Assembly: GCA_050084515.1 (NCBI GenBank)
Contig: CM114273.1
Coordinates: forward strand, 1 to 64,000
Reading direction: 5' to 3'
Length of the DNA: 64,000 nt
Source of the DNA: Blasia pusilla
Taxonomy: Eukaryota > Marchantiophyta > Marchantiopsida > Blasiales
Shown here in pieces: positions 14,646-23,992 of this stretch; position 1 is the stretch's first letter, and every line of letters starts with the position of its first letter. The position numbers and the translations under genes are program-made. The notes below the pieces were generated by a model. The model was not told the DNA's origin and did not search any database. It was given only the letters and a program-made list of their open reading frames with translations.

Positions 14646-16194
14646 CTCAAAGAACTAGAGTAGATCGATGGTAGCTTCGATTGTGGATCAATAGGATCTG
14701 GTTAGGGCTGATTGTGTACTCAGCCGTGGATGTTTGTGTCTTTGGCCTATGTTGGAAGTGTGAATTTGGTGCGTGGGGAGTTAGTAAAGAAGCGCCTTGC
14801 TAAGAGCTTTCCAACGCGCTTTAGATCGCCGGACTTTGTTAAGGGAGTTGGCAGTAATCAAGGATTGAAGATTCTGGCTCGTGTTTGACGATTTTATGAT
14901 ATGGAGAGCTTAGAGTGCGGAAGCTCTGTTGAAGTTCATCCAGATTGGGTGAGAGTTTCCTCTTGCTACTTGTATTGTGATCTCATGTGAAGCTATCTGC
15001 TTGAGTATGTGGAGCGTTGCGGATTTTTGTGTGCATGAATCTGGACAGAAGCGCTGTCGGATTTGCGATTCTACAGGTGTATGGACAACAAGTTTGTCTG
15101 ATTTTTAGCTCAGATTATAGAGCTTTCCTGTAGCTGATTTTTTGTGGAGAGATACCTATGGTGGCCAATTGAATTGTCGTTGAAACAGTGTCAATTTTGG
15201 TTGAGGATTTGTGAAGTAATTGCTGATCAAAATTTTGCAAACTAGCTCAAGGTCTAGCTATGGTGGACAGCAGATCAGAGCGGCTGGTTGATTGGTAATT
15301 CGTCCGTTATCGAAGATGCCTATCCCATTAGGGGCGCCCTGGTTGGGCCTCTCTCCATAGCAAAGGATGGCAAAGCGTGGCGAACGGGGCATTTCTCCAG
15401 CATTTCTTGGCGTTTTGAGGCTTCGAGGCAACTCGTGGTAGCTCGGGGCGAGTGGGCGTGAGAGGCGGAGTAAGGAGCAAGGAGCAAGCAAGCAAGCAAG
15501 CAAGCAAGCTTGCTTGCTTGGGTGTGAGGCAATTTTTGCAGGATTTGTGAGTTGAGTGTTGCATAACTGGTCACACATCTTTGGGCTATTCTTCTTGGAA
15601 GACGATTTACTGCTCAGTTCTTAACTATGCTAATGTACACACTGGTGTAGCTCATTTGGTGTTGTTCCAAGATGTGTTAGGCGCTTTATGCATCTCGAGT
15701 TTTTGGTTGATGGACCTCTAGCGTATAGTACGGTGAAGCCTCTCCATGCAAGCGATATTTTCAGGTGCTGCGAGTCTGACTAGCACGTCATCGACCCGCG
15801 GCGGAGTAGCTATTGCGTTAGAACTGTGTGGTGAGTTCTGTACATTCATGGGGCGCCACATTTGGTGGATTGTGTTATCTTGATTTCCATTTGCGATTGG
15901 AGGGTTGTCGTTGGACTTCTTGTGTTTGGATCCCCTCCATCGTTGCTTCTTGCTTGCGCACCCATTGTTAGGGTTGACGCTGATTTCTAGAGTAGTTTTA
16001 CTCGTGTGTGCTACCGATAGTGAGGCTGGAGTGATGACTTGTAGACCGTGGGAGGCTTCTTGTGGTGATGACAGGTTAGGTTGCCTACACCCATAGCTAG
16101 TAGAGCTATAATAGTACATCGACATCGACGTCACTTGGTTACTTAGTGGTGGTGATTTGGTGGTGGTGCGGCATCGGCCTTGGTCATCACGTAG
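14646..16194 (+). other. E1 leader between 5' LTR and gag
   Basis: About 1.55 kb with no clear domain on the plus strand, versus about 0.41 kb in E2, so E1 may hold an extra insertion. It includes a GCAA-type microsatellite palindrome at about 15484-15520 and a 167-codon open frame on the minus strand (15718-16221). That frame is compositionally unremarkable and overlaps the gag start. A primer-binding site was not recognised with confidence. Confidence 0.5.
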
Positions 16195-17489
16195 ATGTCT
16201 GGTGGTCAGGTTGGAGACCATGGTGTAGACAGTGTTGGTTTTACACGAAGTGGATTGAGGTATCGGCTACCTTTTCCACTTCTGACGGTTGATGAAGAGG
16301 AGGACGAGGGTGTTCCAAACACTGAGTCTTCTACGTTGTTATCGAGTGTTGCAGCTCCATTGATTTAGGATATGGACGGGATATATGGGGCCATGAAGGG
16401 CCCCCGATGATACTCGAGTGCAGTGGGCACCATTGAGTTGGAGGTCTTCATTCAGGAGTTTGATACGTGGTGTGATATGCAGATGTTGCGAAACGCCACC
16501 TTGTTTACACCCTTCTTGGCTTGGAAGGGGTTGTTTCAGCACTTGGAGGGACCATCCATGGACAATTACCATGAGTTTAGGAAGAACCATGTTGCTGAGA
16601 TTGAGGCGTAGAGACAATATTGGTCTCCAGGCTATGTGTCTATCACCCATGGTGGTATTGGTAGGTAGTAGTGCTCCTATTATGCCAGCCAGCCCGACGT
16701 TGAGTGGTACAAGTAAGAGCCGGATTGGGAGTACCTGTGGAGGTACTAGTGCCCCACCATCGTTCACCCCGGTTGCAGAGTTCTTCAAGAGGTTGAACAA
16801 GAACTATCAAGGAGTGAAGACAGAGAGGTTGAGGAGTCTTTAGGAATTTGAGCGAAAGACTAGTGAGAGTCTTCGTGAGGCAAACACTCGTATGCGACGC
16901 TTGATTTTAGTTACCCAGGGTGTGACTGAGGCTCAGGCAGTCCACTTTTGGTATGGGATCTTGGACAGAGACTTGTGTGGCAAGGTACGTGATGCTACTC
17001 TTATGAGTGATGATTCACCCACATTGACCCATATGTTTGCTCTACCTGAGAAGATTGAGCTTAACATGGTGGAGGAGAGAGTGGTGACATCCGCATTCAG
17101 TAGGGATACAACTACTACTTCTCGTGTTCAACAGTCGACCTCACAGTCTCATAGAAGTGGTGGTGATAGTAGTAGTGGGAGTCATGGGGGGTACACATGA
17201 CCTTAGTCAGGTCCTAGAGGGACGCTTGCGTAGAGACCATTGCCTTCATTTGCTGCCCCGGAGCAAGGACAATCATGCTGGATATGTGGAGGTGATCATG
17301 TTAGGAGGTTTTGTCCCCAAGAGGATGGGAGATGGACTTTGGAGGATGGGCCTCAATCGGCCGGCCCCAACTCAGTGTGATCATTGCGGGAGACCAGGTC
17401 ATCCTCGAGAGCATTGCTTTGATCTTCATCGAGAGTTGAGATCAGACCGCGGCCGTTGGTGGAGTAGCTCCGAGAGGCCGAGGTTGTAG
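16195..17489 (+). pseudogene. gag: E1 gag with CCHC zinc knuckle
   Basis: The gag start is put at the ATG at 16195 because the downstream motif GFTRSGLRYR recurs as GGFTRSGAR in E2 and GGFTKSGVR in E3, each shortly after an ATG. The capsid-like region includes WCDMQMLRNA, HLEGPSMDNYHEF, VAEFFKRLNKNYQG and SLREANTRMRRLI, a pattern typical of Ty3/gypsy Gag. An intact CX2CX4HX4C knuckle (CDHCGRPGHPREHC, 17376-17416) would bind the RNA genome during packaging. The frame is broken by stops, including TAG at about 16608 and 16842, and by frame changes near 16890 and 17124, so it cannot give one functional protein now. Confidence 0.85.
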
Positions 17490-18284
17490 AGGTCGTAGGG
17501 GTGCTAGAGGTGGACTAGTGGTTGGAGAGCCTACGGTGGCTATCCCTACCACTACAACAAAGTCAGCTATGGCTGCCAGGATTGAGCAGTTGGAGTAGAA
17601 GTTGGCTACTATGGCTGGTATTGAGCATAGAGCAGGTTCGGGAGCATGGGCTTCCACCTCTTATGGAGGGGACAATCTCTCTTATATAGCGAGTGCAGCA
17701 CAGGTTGAGGCATCAGTTGCTCTTACGAGAGGAGCCACTTAGGCCTTAGAGCCACGTGGTGCTACTGTGCAGTTGGACCCACAGAGGGGTGAGGCTCGGA
17801 GGCAAGTTAGGCTTCCCCAGTCATTCTTGTTGTCTAAGGTGCTTAGGACTCCATCCATGGTTCCTACGCAGCCTATTGAGCCTACAGTGGGGACTGAGGC
17901 ACCTACATCGCGTGTAGTAGACACGGATGAAACATCCAGTGCAGTATTGCGGATGGCAATTTCAGTGTTGGGATCCCCATTATTTTCGGCCACGAAGATG
18001 ATGGCTTTAGAAGTTGACTTTTTCATGTATTTCAGCTAGCACCAACGTTGTGTGAACGTGGGGGTGTTACTGCTACACGTGTTGAGGTATATGAGGGTGT
18101 TGCGGTGGAGCGACCCTCTATGTTACGTGTAGCATTGAGTACCAATGTTACGTGGCAGGCAGCAGGGGCGAAGATGGATGCATTACCAGACCGGCCAGCC
18201 ATTGATCGTGAGAGGCTTACACCTGGTGTATGTATGTTGGACAACCGGAGTGGGATATTCCGATTGGTGAGTCCTACATGACAG
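17490..18284 (+). pseudogene. E1 gag-protease spacer region
   Basis: A spacer with several decayed frames, homologous to the E2 region 46081-46660. Shared blocks include GSPLFSATKMMAL (E2: APLFSTSDVMTL) and a stretch ending in RPAIDRE (E2: RPAIERA), followed by LDNRSGIF (E2: LDNRGEVF). No known fold recognised. Because it survives in E1, E2, E3 and fragment E4, it was part of the ancestral polyprotein. Confidence 0.6.
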
Positions 18285-18587
18285 GTGTATAGACCAGATA
18301 GAGTCTTGTTAGACTCTGGTGCTCAACCTTTGATGTTGGGAAAGGCGGCATGTATTGGTTTGGGTATTCGGAGTTTACAGCTTGAGCCTTGCCCATTCCA
18401 GATTCAAACATCACTTGGAGGAGCCAATGAAAGGTCTCAATTCTTGACACAGGAGAAGTTATCTTTACAGTTGAGACCAGATCATGCGACTGATAGCTCC
18501 CGGTTGGGAGCACCTATAGTGGTCACATCAGCCGAGTTGTATGATGTACTAGTTGGAGGAGCAGTATTGTACCCGATGGATTTTTAG
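18285..18587 (+). pseudogene. E1 retropepsin-type aspartic protease
   Basis: This domain would cleave the Gag-Pol polyprotein during particle maturation. It carries the active-site motif VLLDSGAQPLMLG (Asp-Ser-Gly) near its start, then a hydrophobic block PCPFQIQTSLGG and a second strand ELYDVLVGGAVLYPMDF, as in retropepsin-like domains of gypsy elements. E2 (46065-45745) and E3 (54965-55260) carry the same motifs. The frame ends at a TAG, but it is the same frame as the downstream linker, methyltransferase and reverse transcriptase, so it was once continuous with them. Confidence 0.8.
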
Positions 18588-19046
18588 ATGGACTCTTGGA
18601 CTGAGACAGCGTCTTATAGACCTGGTTGGCAATCCGGGGATGGACGTATGAGCCAGGTTCTTGTGAGATTTATTTATGGGGTTCGACCAGGAGGGTCTTC
18701 CCTAACAGTGTTAGCATCTGTGGCCGGTTTTTGTCGAGTAGTCACTTGGCCATGAGACTTTTTGGAGGGTATCCTTTCTCCTATGGATTCTCCTATGCAT
18801 GAGGAGATAGAGGAGGTCCGTAGTTTTGCAGTAGTGGTATCCTCATCATTGGATGTGCCACTTTGGAGTTCACGCGGTGCACTATGACAGGAGGCTGATC
18901 GCCTAGTGCAAGAGGCTTGGTATGAGGCTGTTATACCTCACGAGGAAGAGGAGGCCCCACGGCGGACTCCTACTTTTGGTCCACTTGGGTTATCCCCTTT
19001 GGATACTACACCCATTGAATGTCAGTATCCGCCGTAGGGCATTTGT
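18588..19046 (+). pseudogene. E1 conserved linker between protease and methyltransferase
   Basis: About 150 codons in the same frame as the protease and methyltransferase, interrupted by stops at about 18755, 18884 and 19035. E2 keeps an open equivalent (about 45330-45750). Shared features are the order ASYRPGWQSGDGR / SNRPGWLSGDGR, VRF, TWP followed by an acidic stretch, VPLWSS / VPLWGS, LVQEAWYEA / HVQTAWSMA and PLDTTPI. No known domain recognised. It may be an N-terminal extension of the methyltransferase. Confidence 0.6.
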
Positions 19047-19995
19047 GTGTTAGATCTCTTTTGTGGGATTAGCACTGGTTTGGGTGTAGTATTGCAGGCC
19101 GGTATTCCTGTGCGGACATACGTGTATATGGAGCTAGATGAGATGGCCCAGAGAGTCTCATCCCGACATATTGGTCAGTTGATGTGGAGATACCCTGGGT
19201 TGTTGCCGCCATCAACTATTCGTGGGTACCAGCCTGTTTTTCCATCACACATAGCATTGTTGGGGGCGCAGGACCTTGAGAGGGTTGGTCTTGTGGATTT
19301 GGTGATTTCTGGATGGCCATGTCAAGGTCATACATGTGTTGGTGGTGGTGAGGGATTACACGACCCTAGGTCTCGATTTGTTTGGCAGATGTTACGAGTG
19401 TTACGACATCTTCATGTTCATCAGGCACGTGCTCCAGCTTACATTGTGGAGAATGTTCCATTGTTGGATGACACTCGGACCCAGATGATGGCGAGTGTTC
19501 ATGAGTTGCGGTCTTGGATTGGACCAGGGGTGTTGTTGGATGCAGCACAAGTTGGCTCGCGTGCACATTGTCCACGCTTATGGTGGACAAACTTGTTGCC
19601 TAGGGAGGTTCTATGTCGAGCATATGATGCAGTGCAGCGGGATCCTTGCCTTACAGTGGATAGTATCTTGGATATTGGGTGACTTTCTCAGGTAGAGAGG
19701 GTTATTGATCGGTCATCCATGGCACAGGTGAACCGTGTGGGCCAGCCTAGGATGGCACTACCCACATTTTTGAGTTTTCCCTCGTCACATGCCTACAGGG
19801 AAGGTGGTCCCGGGCTTGTATGGGATTCTCATGTGCAATGGTTGGTGGAGCCTAACGCTGATGAGAGACAACGTGCAATTGGATTTGCTACTAGTGTGAC
19901 AACGGTTGCTTCCATTTTTGAGGCTTTACGACGTCATGCGTTGGGTCAGGCCATGGACCTGAATTGTTTGACCTGGATTTTGAGTCTTGGTATGG
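19047..19995 (+). pseudogene. E1 DNMT3-like cytosine-5 DNA methyltransferase
   Basis: The domain would transfer methyl from S-adenosylmethionine to carbon 5 of cytosine in DNA. Motif I, the SAM site, is VLDLFCGISTGLGVVLQAG. Motif IV, with the catalytic Cys, is DLVISGWPCQG. Motif VI, with the catalytic Glu, is AYIVENVPLLD. Then come DAAQVGSRAHCPRLWWTNL, resembling the block before the target-recognition region in DNMT3 and DRM enzymes, and the C-terminal blocks ERQRAIGF and HALGQAMDLNCLTWI, which correspond to motifs IX and X. The Phe-x-Gly-Ile-x-Thr-Gly form of motif I is like DNMT3. Length is about 315 residues, one catalytic domain. A single TGA at 19680-19682 interrupts it. It is fused between protease and RT. 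Confidence 0.9.
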
Positions 19996-20240
19996 CTGAG
20001 CAGCGTCGACTCCGGACTATGTCTGTGGGTCTTTCACCCCTTGTGATGAGCTCGATGGCTACCAGGACGGTAGAGGCATCGGATGGGGACGAGGAGAGTA
20101 GTATTTTGCATCCTTGGAGTAAATGGGATATAATGGCTGGGCATGTGGAGTTGGTTGCTCATGCTGGTGGAGGAGTTATTTGCTCAAATGATGGTGTAGC
20201 TAAGGGTGTACCATCTTGTGAGGGGGTTGCGTAGCAGCTA
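19996..20240 (+). pseudogene. E1 spacer between methyltransferase and reverse transcriptase
   Basis: About 80 codons in the same frame as both neighbours, ending in a TAG at 20232-20234. E2 has a similar-length spacer (44030-44360) with the shared start LGMAEQRRLR / LGVAEQRRMR and little else in common, so it is probably an unstructured linker or cleavage region. Confidence 0.5.
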
Positions 20241-21260
20241 ATGGCGTTGTCCTCTCACTCTAGTGTGCCAGTGGAGGAGAATTGGGAGCCATTACTTGGG
20301 CCCAAGCTTACGAGAGGTGAGAAACGACGCTTGACACAATTCCTACGTGCTTATAGGAGTTTTTTTGCCTTTAGCATGAAGGAGTTGGGTGCTTTGGTTG
20401 GACCTAGTATACGGATTGATTTGGCTAGTGATATGCCAATCATTTGTCGTCCTTACCGATATAGTGATATAGAGAGGGACCTGATTCAGAGTAGGACGTT
20501 GGAACTTTTGGAGGCTGGATTAGTGGAGTTGTCGCATGGAGAGTATGCATCAACCACTATTATGCCTGCTAGAAAGGATGTGCATGGCAACTACACGGAT
20601 AGGCGGATGTGTGGAGATTACCGTCCTATCAATCGGCAGACCAAGGCTGATAGGTATGCCATGCCTACACCTGAGGAGATCTTTGATGTGGTGGGACAGG
20701 CAAAGAGTTTTCAGTACTTTGGATCTTTGGGCAGGATACCATCAATTGCCGATTCGAGAGACTCACAAGGCCAAGACAACATTTTGGGCTCTCAACTCTC
20801 ATGGCAAGGATTGTTTGTACCAGTGGAAATTCTTACCCTTTGGGTTGAAGAATGCACCTGTCGAGTTTCAGAGAGTGATGGAAAGGGTCCTAGCAGGGTT
20901 GGATATTGTTCGGTGTTACATTTATGATATCTTGGTGTTCAGTAACACGGTGGAAGAGCATCAGGTACATTTGCAGATTATGTTTGAGCGGTTGAAAGCT
21001 CACGGTCTACATTTGCATCCAGAAAAGTGTAAGTTCTTCCATGAGGATGTTGAGTACTTGAGTCATGTGATCTATCCAAGTGGTTTGGCAGTTTAGCAAG
21101 CAAAGGTGGAGGCTATTGCACTTATTCCTCTTCCAGTAGATATGAGTAGAGTTTCGGCATTCATGGGATTGGCGAACTACTATCGAAGGTATGTGAAGAG
21201 ATTTAGTGCTATGGCAAACCCTTTCAACCAATTGCCGAAATCAGATCAGGAGTGGCACTG
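20241..21260 (+). pseudogene. pol: E1 reverse transcriptase
   Basis: The RNA-dependent DNA polymerase domain. Visible blocks are GPKLTRGEKRRLTQFLRAY, CRPYRYSDIERDLI, MCGDYRPINRQTKADRYAM, FSTLDLWAGYHQLPI (motif A), FLPFGLKNAPVEFQRVM (motif B) and CYIYDILVFS (motif C). In E2 and E3 motif C reads YIDD; here the first Asp is Tyr (20923-20925), so the active site is lost. The frame shifts near 20730 and a TAG lies at 21094-21096, where E2 has Gln. It continues the polyprotein from the methyltransferase and leads into RNase H. Confidence 0.9.
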
Positions 21261-22020
21261 GTGAGATGATGAGCAGAGAGCTTTTGTGGAGGTCAAGGCC
21301 CAGTTGGTGACCGCGCCTATCTTGAGGAGACCTATCAAAGGGCGCCCATTTCAGTTACACACTAATTGGAGTAGGTTGGGACTTGGAGCAGTGGTGACAC
21401 AACATGATGATGAGCACATGGAGTTTCTGGTGGCCTATGCAAGTCGCTCGAATAATGCACCGGAGTCGCGTTATAGTTCATATGAGGGAGAGTGCTTGGC
21501 AGTAGTGTGGGGTGTGGCACACTTTAGGTGTTACTTTTTTGGCACACAATTTACCCTTGTTACTGATCACCAGCCGCTCAAGTGGTTGATGGAGTCTGAC
21601 AAGCTTCTAGGGAAGCTTGCACGGTGGGCTCTTATCTTACAAGAGTATGACTTCCACGTGGTACGTAGACTTGGATTTGTCAACCTTGATGCTGATGGGT
21701 TGAGAAGGAACCTATGTTCTAGCCAAGAGGATGCGACTAGGGCTAGATGGCATGGCGAGGTTGATGAGGAGATGGTGCCAGGTTGGCATGCATCTGCCTT
21801 TTTATGTTGGTTAGGGGTGGACTCTAGTATGGAGGACCACATGATATCTTACTCTAGTCAGAGGGTAGATGGCCAGCCTTCAGATCCTAAGGTTGGAGAT
21901 GGTGGTACGGATCAGCGTGATATTCATGATGAAGCGTTGGTGTTGGAGTTCCTACGGACCAATAGGGTGCGAGGCATAGTGAGTGCCAAGGAGCGAGACC
22001 GTGTTCTTCAACGTGCTTAG
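21261..22020 (+). pseudogene. pol: E1 RNase H and connection region
   Basis: Gypsy-type RNase H, which degrades the RNA strand during reverse transcription. Seen are QLHTNWSRLGLGAVVTQ (normally HTD; the Asp is Asn here), AYASRSNN, SSYEGECLAVVW (catalytic Glu), LVTDHQPLKWL (catalytic Asp) and LDADGLRR (last Asp). The tail from about 21720 is a spacer to integrase, shared with E2 and ending in ERDRVLQRA before a TAG. Confidence 0.88.
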
Positions 22021-22819
22021 AGGTATCGATTGGAGGGAACATATATTCTCCGTGTGTGGGAGGATGGTAGAGTACGAGTAGTGCCGCATTTGGCTCAAAG
22101 AGAGCACATTGTGTGACATGCCCATGAGGAGTTGGGATATTTTGGGGTAAAGCGTACGTATAGCTTACTCCTTGGTCAGTATTGGTGGCGTGGCATGCAT
22201 ACTCAGGTGCAGCAGTTGGTGTCACGTTGTATGGTTTGTGACCGGGTGAGGGCATCATTCAATACCCCTACACCACAGTTACACCCCTTGCCTATTATGG
22301 GGTTGGGTTACCATTGGAGTGTGGACTTTGCGGGACCGTTACCGTTGACTATACGACATCATGGATATGTGTTGGTAATGGTGGAGCACTTCTCCAAGTG
22401 GATTTAGTTGGTGGCATTACCTGACAAGGCAAGTGAGGGAACGGCGTATGCATTTCTTGATAGAGTGCTTAGTCATTTTGGTGCATCACTGAAATCTTGA
22501 CCGATCACGTCTGAGTTTTGGTGAGTTTCAGGTCTTGTGTGACAAAGCGTTGATTGATCATCGGACCACGTCTTGAGATCATCCAGAGGCGGACGGTTTG
22601 GCTGAGCGTGTGGTTCAAACGGTGAAGAGGGCATTGCGCAAGTATGGCCTACAGAAGGGGCATCTTGGAGATTGGGATATTCACTTGCCATGGTTAGCCA
22701 TGGGATATAGGTTCAGTCGCCAAGCATCCTTGGCTTCCTTCTCACCCTATTTTCTATTATACGGCCGAGATCCAGACTTGTTGGGAGTCTAGTGAGGTGG
22801 TGAACCTTGATGACCAGAG
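22021..22819 (+). pseudogene. pol: E1 integrase, zinc-binding and core domains
   Basis: Integrase inserts the cDNA into the genome. The HHCC zinc domain reads HAHEELGYFGVKRTYSLL then SRCMVCDRV. The catalytic core has VDFAGPLPL (first Asp) and HPEADGLAERVVQTVKRAL (catalytic Glu). The segment that should hold the second Asp, LTDQGTEF in E2, is scrambled by a small deletion near 22490-22520. A TAG (about 22405) and a TGA (about 22118) also interrupt the region, so it is inactive. Confidence 0.88.
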
Positions 22820-23341
22820 ATGTGGATGATAATGTGTTCTCAGCGGGCAGAGCTCTTTCGGAGAGTTATGCCAACAACCTTTGAGAACCTTGCCATTGCT
22901 CAACACAGGGATACGTTGCGGTATGCAACCATTCGGTGTGGAGGTTATCGACCATCGATTCGTAGGTTCCATGTGGGGGACTATGTCTATTTGCAGTTGA
23001 TTGCACCGAAAATATTGAATGGGATGGCAGGCCGCACTATTTTACAAGTGCGTGAGGTGTTAGCTTCTGGAGTTCTTATGTTGGAGGGTCGTGATGGAGT
23101 TGTTAGGAAGGACCATGTGCGTAATTGTGCGCCATGTCATCTTTCAAATGTGGATGGTATTGTTGACCCAAGCTTAGCCATGATACGTGCTAGCTTGAGG
23201 TGCATGTTATGTGGGTGTGCTGGTAACGCAGCCCGTATGTTGGTGTGTGATCGGTGGTCTAGGGGTTGGCACATGATGTGTTTGACTCCATGTATGGATG
23301 TTGTTCCTATTGGAAGTTGGGTTTGTCCTCGATGTACTTAG
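22820..23341 (+). CDS. E1 integrase C-terminal domain fused to a PHD finger
   Basis: A 173-codon open frame. Residues about 40-105 form the integrase C-terminal domain: RRFHVGDYVYLQ, then TILQVREVLASGVLMLEGRDG and KDHVRNC. Residues 128-172 (23201-23338) form a PHD zinc finger: CMLCG, LVCDRW, GWHMMC and SWVCPRC, giving Cys4-His-Cys3 spacing. The fourth ligand, Cys in E2 (DGC), is Trp here. PHD fingers bind histone H3 tails according to methylation state; a chromodomain is the usual tail of gypsy integrases. The frame ends at TAG, and E2 ends at the same point, so this is the genuine C-terminus. Methionine at the start is only an internal codon of the old polyprotein. Confidence 0.85.
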   Translation: MWMIMCSQRAELFRRVMPTTFENLAIAQHRDTLRYATIRCGGYRPSIRRFHVGDYVYLQLIAPKILNGMAGRTILQVREVLASGVLMLEGRDGVVRKDHVRNCAPCHLSNVDGIVDPSLAMIRASLRCMLCGCAGNAARMLVCDRWSRGWHMMCLTPCMDVVPIGSWVCPRCT

Positions 23342-23516
23342 GAGAGGTAGATGACTTGATCTTTGCATGATATCGATTAAATATGTGCAACTAACGATGG
23401 GGAAACCTGGCACTTGGCCTTCTGATTCGTGCATCCACGAAGGTGTATAGCATGTAGTAGATGTATAGGGCTACCTGGGAGTTAGAGGGACCTAACCGCC
23501 AGTTTGGGGGGCGAGG
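23342..23516 (+). other. E1 3' untranslated region with purine tract
   Basis: A short non-coding tail after the PHD stop codon, shared with E2 in the opposite orientation (40788-40972). It ends in a G-rich purine tract (GGGGGGCGAGG, 23506-23516), which could be the polypurine primer for plus-strand synthesis. The tract abuts a 103-bp block starting TGTGGTACAC rather than the LTR core. Confidence 0.55.
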
Positions 23517-23619
23517 TGTGGTACACTTGTGTTTGTGGATGCTCTCGTCTATGTAATGTATGTATGTGAGTATGGTATGTGAGGATGTATGTTGTATGAC
23601 GATGTGGATTCGCACGACA
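23517..23619 (+). repeat. Block A upstream of the E1 3' LTR
   Basis: 103 bp from TGTGGTACAC to CGCACGACA. It recurs, with a 4-bp GTAT-type insertion and a few changes, directly after the LTR core at 23993-24100. Both copies begin TG and end CA. Confidence 0.85.
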
Positions 23620-23621
23620 GC

Positions 23622-23989
23622 TGTCATGACCATACGGATTATGTCGTAGAGTATAGTGTGCTAGTAGAGGCCATACCTTATGTAGGGTTGTAGTGTCTAG
23701 GTAGAGATGCAGTTTCATACATAGGGTTGGGGGTTACTCAGTTGAGGTTGACTTTTCCAGTAGGGCCCGCTCTTAGATTGGAGGATATAGTGTGGAGTGC
23801 ACTCAAAGAACAGTTAGTTCTTTGAGTTGAGCCTGTTGCGTTGGGAGTTAGCCTTGGTAGTGAGTAGAGATCTTGGCTATAGTGATTCCCGCAAGCTTTG
23901 ACCTAGATTCTCCCATCATGGAGTGGATTTGGCTCGATTGTATGTGATTCTATACGTGTTTTATGACAGTAGGTCTTTCACGGATTTCA
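23622..23989 (+). repeat. E1 3' LTR core
   Basis: 368 bp, the same length as the 5' LTR at 14278-14645 and with matching TG and CA ends. Block A lies on both sides. If the true LTR is core plus the downstream block A, it spans 23622-24100. Confidence 0.88.
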
Positions 23990-23992
23990 AGT

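Noticed and set aside
19047-19995. Bacterial contamination as the source of the methyltransferase
   Set aside because: It shares a reading frame with gypsy protease and RT, occurs in three separate copies, and its motifs are of eukaryotic DNMT3 type.
23201-23338. Chromodomain or second CCHC knuckle at the integrase end
   Set aside because: No chromodomain aromatic cage pattern, and the Cys-His spacing is that of a PHD finger, not CX2CX4HX4C.
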